Shown here one piece after another: positions 61,850 to 64,000 of a DNA stretch of 64,000 nt (its first letter is position 1; each line of letters opens with the position of its first letter). Source of the stretch: Rhodocyclaceae bacterium UBA1310. Its GTDB lineage: Bacteria > Pseudomonadota > Gammaproteobacteria > Burkholderiales > Rhodocyclaceae. The stretch is from NCBI GenBank assembly GCA_002307175.1, contig DBTS01000140.1, positions 33,266 through 97,265 of the forward strand. Reading direction: 5' to 3'. Position numbers and translations under genes: made by a program. A model generated the notes under the pieces. That model saw nothing but the letters and a program-made list of their open reading frames with translations. It was not told the DNA's origin and ran no database searches.

Positions 61850-61884
61850 AAAAGGGCGCTACCTGCCTTGCAAGCCGCGCCCTT
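61850..61884 (-). terminator. Terminator of the truncated tRNA locus
   Basis: On the minus strand AAGGGCGC and GCGCCCTT form an 8-bp stem ending in TTTT, 15 bases past the CCA of the tRNA fragment. It is the kind of terminator that follows a functional tRNA gene. Confidence 0.65.
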
Positions 61885-61898
61885 CCTGGGAATTCGAG

Positions 61899-61926
61899 TG
61901 GTGGAGAGAAGGAGGATCGAACTCCC
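61899..61926 (-). pseudogene. 3' fragment of a tRNA gene (probably tRNA-Ser), candidate attachment site
   Basis: On the minus strand the sequence gives a complete T arm (GGGAG, loop TTCGATC, CTCCT), the acceptor 3' strand TCTCTCC, discriminator A and encoded CCA. The matching 5' strand GGAGAGA is not found upstream, so no whole cloverleaf exists here. The acceptor sequence suggests tRNA-Ser. This is the pattern left on the chromosomal side when an island integrates into a tRNA 3' end. Confidence 0.65.
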
Positions 61927-62033
61927 TGCACTCCCACTGAATCCTAGGCACAGAGCGGGTTTCAGGTCCGTTCCATCGTTTTAGGTATCACACCTAGGGT
62001 GTCACTACAGTTTCAGCTTATCGAACGCCATGA

Positions 62034-62681
62034 CTACTTGCAAGCCCATGTTTCTGGGTTCTCCCCCAAAATGACTAGCAACTCCTTGCGAGCCCTCTCT
62101 AAATTTGTATCTAATTTTTCTTTCAGTTGCGCAAAGTTTGCTTTTGCGTTTCTTAACTCTTCTTGCCGCCTCTCTGCTTTATCTACGTCGTTCGGATTCT
62201 TGTTGCCCGGCTGCGGTGAAGTATTTATCACCATAATCTGCGAGACCAGAAAACAGCATCGCTGCACGGGTTCCGCCGCTAGGCCAAGAAGATGCAGTTT
62301 TCCACTTTCCACGAGCACTTCCTGCATTCTTTGATACCCATTCCCTGTCACCTCGTCGAACGCAATTGCGTACTCTGCGTCATCACCTTCAAGCCCCTCT
62401 TGCCTTGCTGAGAGCTTCGCCCATTCTTGAATAACCGGATACACAATCAGCGCAATATCCCGCGCCACCAGCCTTTCTGTTTCCTCACGCCGACGTGCCT
62501 CCCGCTTTTCTGCCTCCTCGCGTGCCTTACTTTCACCCTTGTAAATGAGGACAGGCACCGCAAACGCTGCAATCACGGCCAGTATAGAGCCCCCTGCTTG
62601 CACCCACGCTGCCTGTCCTTCTGGCGAGAGAGCGCAGAAACCCACCAGGTAACAACCGCCTTGAACTAAAGGGCTGCTCAT
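62034..62681 (-). CDS. Membrane-anchored coiled-coil protein of unknown function
   Basis: A 215-residue protein starting MSSPLVQGG at ATG 62681 with AAAGGGAAAC upstream. One membrane helix (SILAVIAAFAVPVLIY) is followed by a highly charged helical segment (KAREEAEKREARRREETE) and a second coiled-coil region near the C-terminus. No family recognised. Composition differs from the backbone genes; typical of island cargo. Confidence 0.7.
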   Translation of the reverse strand: MSSPLVQGGCYLVGFCALSPEGQAAWVQAGGSILAVIAAFAVPVLIYKGESKAREEAEKREARRREETERLVARDIALIVYPVIQEWAKLSARQEGLEGDDAEYAIAFDEVTGNGYQRMQEVLVESGKLHLLGLAAEPVQRCCFLVSQIMVINTSPQPGNKNPNDVDKAERRQEELRNAKANFAQLKEKLDTNLERARKELLVILGENPETWACK

Positions 62682-62804
62682 AGTTTCCCTTTCTGGATAT
62701 GCCATCCATAAATGTCAATACGACTGGCTGTGGCGTATTAATGGAAGTTACGGTGAAAGTGCCTTGAGAAATTCTACTCCAGCTAAACACCTGCTCTAGC
62801 AGAG

Positions 62805-63380
62805 TTAAACTGTCTCTCTGATTCTCATAATCGTTTGCCGACTGGTATTGAACTCAGCCGCCAGCCCTGCCACGGTGGCCCCCTCTGCGAGCTTGCGCTT
62901 GACCTCCTCCCGCTGGACGTCTGTCAGGCTCGAAGGACGTCCCGGCTGTTTTCCGTCCCTCTTGGCGCGTGCTAGCCCTGCTTGTGTTCGCTCAATCAGC
63001 AAGTCCCGCTCAAACTCAGCCACAGCCCCAATGATGCCCATCGTCATTTTGCCGGTGGGGCTGGTCAGATCCACGCCCCCTAGTGCAAGGCAATGGACCC
63101 TCACGCCCTGGACGGCGAGCTCTTCGACTGTCTGCCTCACGTCCATTGCGTTACGCCCCAACCGGTCCAGCTTGGTTACGATCAGAACGTCTCCACGCTC
63201 CAGGCGGTCCCGGAGCTTTGAGAAGCCGGGGCGCTATCCTGCCTGAACTGATCCGCTGATGCACTCTGTCTCTATCCGGTGCGGCTCAACCGTGAAGCCT
63301 GCACGCTCAATCTCTAGTATTTGGTTGTCCGTCGTCTGGTCCGAAGTGGAGACGCGGCAATAGGCAAAGGTACGGGACAT
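62805..63380 (-). pseudogene. Serine recombinase (resolvase/invertase) interrupted by an in-frame amber codon
   Basis: Reading from ATG 63380 gives MSRTFAYCRVSTSDQTTDNQ, a resolvase N-terminus with catalytic Ser11, preceded by AGGTGA. Codon 49 (63236-63234) is TAG; the same frame then continues with RPGFSKLRDRLERGDVLIV through VTKLDRLGRNAMDV, AEFERDLLIERTQAGLARAK and a C-terminal helix-turn-helix, ending at 62805. Full read-through would give 191 residues, the normal length. A restart at ATG 63161 would lack the catalytic serine. Confidence 0.88.
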
Positions 63381-63425
63381 GGATCACCTGAACATGTACG
63401 GAAAGGATGTACAAATTATTCATAG

Positions 63426-63477
63426 TGTCCGTAACCCTGTTAAGCTACTTTTCGGACAGTCTCCGGACGCCCTGTCC
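63426..63477. repeat. Inverted repeats upstream of the recombinase, possible recombination site
   Basis: TGTCCG (63426-63431) is inverted as CGGACA (63453-63458), and GGACAG (63454-63459) as CTGTCC (63472-63477). The overlapping pairs lie 46-97 bases upstream of the recombinase start, where resolvases often have their res site or operator. Confidence 0.45.
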
Positions 63478-63529
63478 ATAAACGATCGTTTCGTACATGT
63501 GTGCGGGCATGAGTCAGATCTTTTTTGAA

Positions 63530-63841
63530 TTATTCTTTTACTGCCGACGTATATAAAAAATCGTATAGATAATAGTCATCACGAATTCTTTTTGGCCTCA
63601 CTGCTGGGGATACAGTGAAGCTATCAATCTTGAACACAGACGTTGGCTCAATGGGTGGTGGTCGCTGGTCGAGCGAAACCACTGTCGCGAGCGTAGCACT
63701 GAAGATTGCGTCGAGTGGCTCGACAAGTTCAGACCTAACTGGAACCGCCAAAACTAGAGCTTTTCGAATTTTATCAATATCAAACGTAATCACGCCCGCA
63801 GCCAGCGCCAGTTTTAGTGACTCTTCGAGTCTTTTATTCAT
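63530..63841 (-). CDS. Hypothetical protein
   Basis: A 103-residue protein beginning MNKRLEESLKLALAAGVITF. It has a helical N-terminal half and an aromatic, charged end (RDDYYLYDFLY). No motif recognised. The start has only a G-rich stretch upstream. Located in the putative island. Confidence 0.5.
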   Translation of the reverse strand: MNKRLEESLKLALAAGVITFDIDKIRKALVLAVPVRSELVEPLDAIFSATLATVVSLDQRPPPIEPTSVFKIDSFTVSPAVRPKRIRDDYYLYDFLYTSAVKE

Positions 63842-64000
63842 ACGCCTAAGCCCCCCCTGATTTGAGGTGATGCCTAAATAATTAAAAATCCGCGCAAGAG
63901 GTTAATGCAATGTGCGCGGCTCCCTGGGGCTGATTCTAGATCAATCCCCGCCAGCCCAAACACACGCAGCCCCTTCTAGGGATGCGCTGAATAATTCAAA
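63842..64000. other. Gene-free end of the window
   Basis: About 160 bases without a supported gene. It contains the near-palindrome GATTCTAGATCAATC (63939-63953). Confidence 0.4.

Larger units (their letters stand above)
61899..64000. mobile_element. Left end of a putative integrated genomic island
   Basis: From the tRNA fragment onward the backbone stops: the DNA becomes visibly more A+T-rich, the genes are unknowns, and an inactivated serine recombinase is present. If the island entered a tRNA 3' end, the intact tRNA and the integrase should lie to the right, outside the window. Confidence 0.55.

Noticed and set aside
61899..61980. Complete tRNA gene at the island boundary
   Set aside because: The T arm and acceptor 3' strand are perfect, but no 5' acceptor strand GGAGAGA or pairing anticodon arm exists upstream, so only a fragment is present.

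Overview
The window is a chromosomal segment of a betaproteobacterium, most probably of the order Rhodocyclales. I infer this from gene order and protein family types (rpoE-rseA-mucB-rseC-mucD-lepA-lepB-DUF4845-rnc-era-recO-pdxJ-acpS-nagZ; ispB divergent from rplU-rpmA-obgE-proB; yceD-rpmF-plsX-fabHDG-acpP-fabF); no database comparison was made. Most of the DNA is a dense, moderately GC-rich housekeeping backbone. About the last 2 kb looks like the start of a horizontally acquired island.

Layout. 1-1.7 kb: 3' part of glnE. 1.7-13.1 kb (minus): a chemosensory cluster, read in transcription order as MCP3, cheY, STAS protein, cheA, MCP2, MCP1, cheW, cheR, cheD, cheB. 13.4-16.1 kb (minus): CorC/HlyC-type membrane protein, tRNA-Pro(CGG), ispB. 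16.3-19.3 kb (plus): rplU, rpmA, obgE, proB. 19.3-21.3 kb (minus): YkgJ-type Cys-cluster protein, TrmB-like methyltransferase, DusC. 21.4-26.1 kb: DUF1178 protein, a small unknown gene, a phosphodiesterase-type protein, then tRNA-Gly, tRNA-Cys, tRNA-Gly, pgsA and uvrC on the minus strand. 26.4-27.6 kb: a Ser-rich CAP-domain lipoprotein. 27.7-39.4 kb (minus): a nearly continuous run from rpoE down to nagZ, holding the sigma-E envelope-stress operon, LepA/LepB, RNase III, Era, RecO, PdxJ, AcpS and NagZ. 39.7-41.3 kb (plus): nadB. 41.3-48.1 kb (minus): ygfX and the fatty-acid synthesis cluster. 48.2-49.5 kb (plus): maf and a tetrapyrrole-methylase-fold protein. 49.5-52.4 kb (minus): sppA, a Rieske protein, gph, rluC. 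52.9-55.7 kb (plus): rne behind a long leader. 55.9-58.3 kb (plus): a Gly-rich hydrolase-like lipoprotein, then a ParD-like gene coupled to a methionine aminopeptidase. 58.4-61.6 kb (minus): a beta-hydroxyacid dehydrogenase, a low-molecular-weight phosphatase, a Nudix protein and a methyltransferase. 61.9-64 kb: a tRNA 3'-end fragment with its terminator, then more A+T-rich unknown genes and a serine recombinase interrupted by an amber codon.

How the genes work together. The chemosensory cluster has a full phosphorelay and adaptation set (CheA, CheW, CheY, CheR, CheB, CheD). Its CheA carries two 24-residue repeats like those of MshE/GspE N-terminal domains, which may let the kinase sense a nucleotide second messenger. 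The rpoE block couples envelope-stress sensing to a periplasmic protease, and the sigma gene has a good sigma-E promoter of its own. The fab block holds the acyl-chain initiation and elongation enzymes plus the carrier protein, while acpS, which activates that carrier, lies in the rnc-era block.

Most unusual features: the CheA insertion, the ParD-like/Map pair with a 7-bp palindrome at its promoter, the hydrolase-like lipoprotein whose nucleophile position reads Asp, the rne leader with three identical octamers, and the tRNA-bounded island with its amber-interrupted recombinase.
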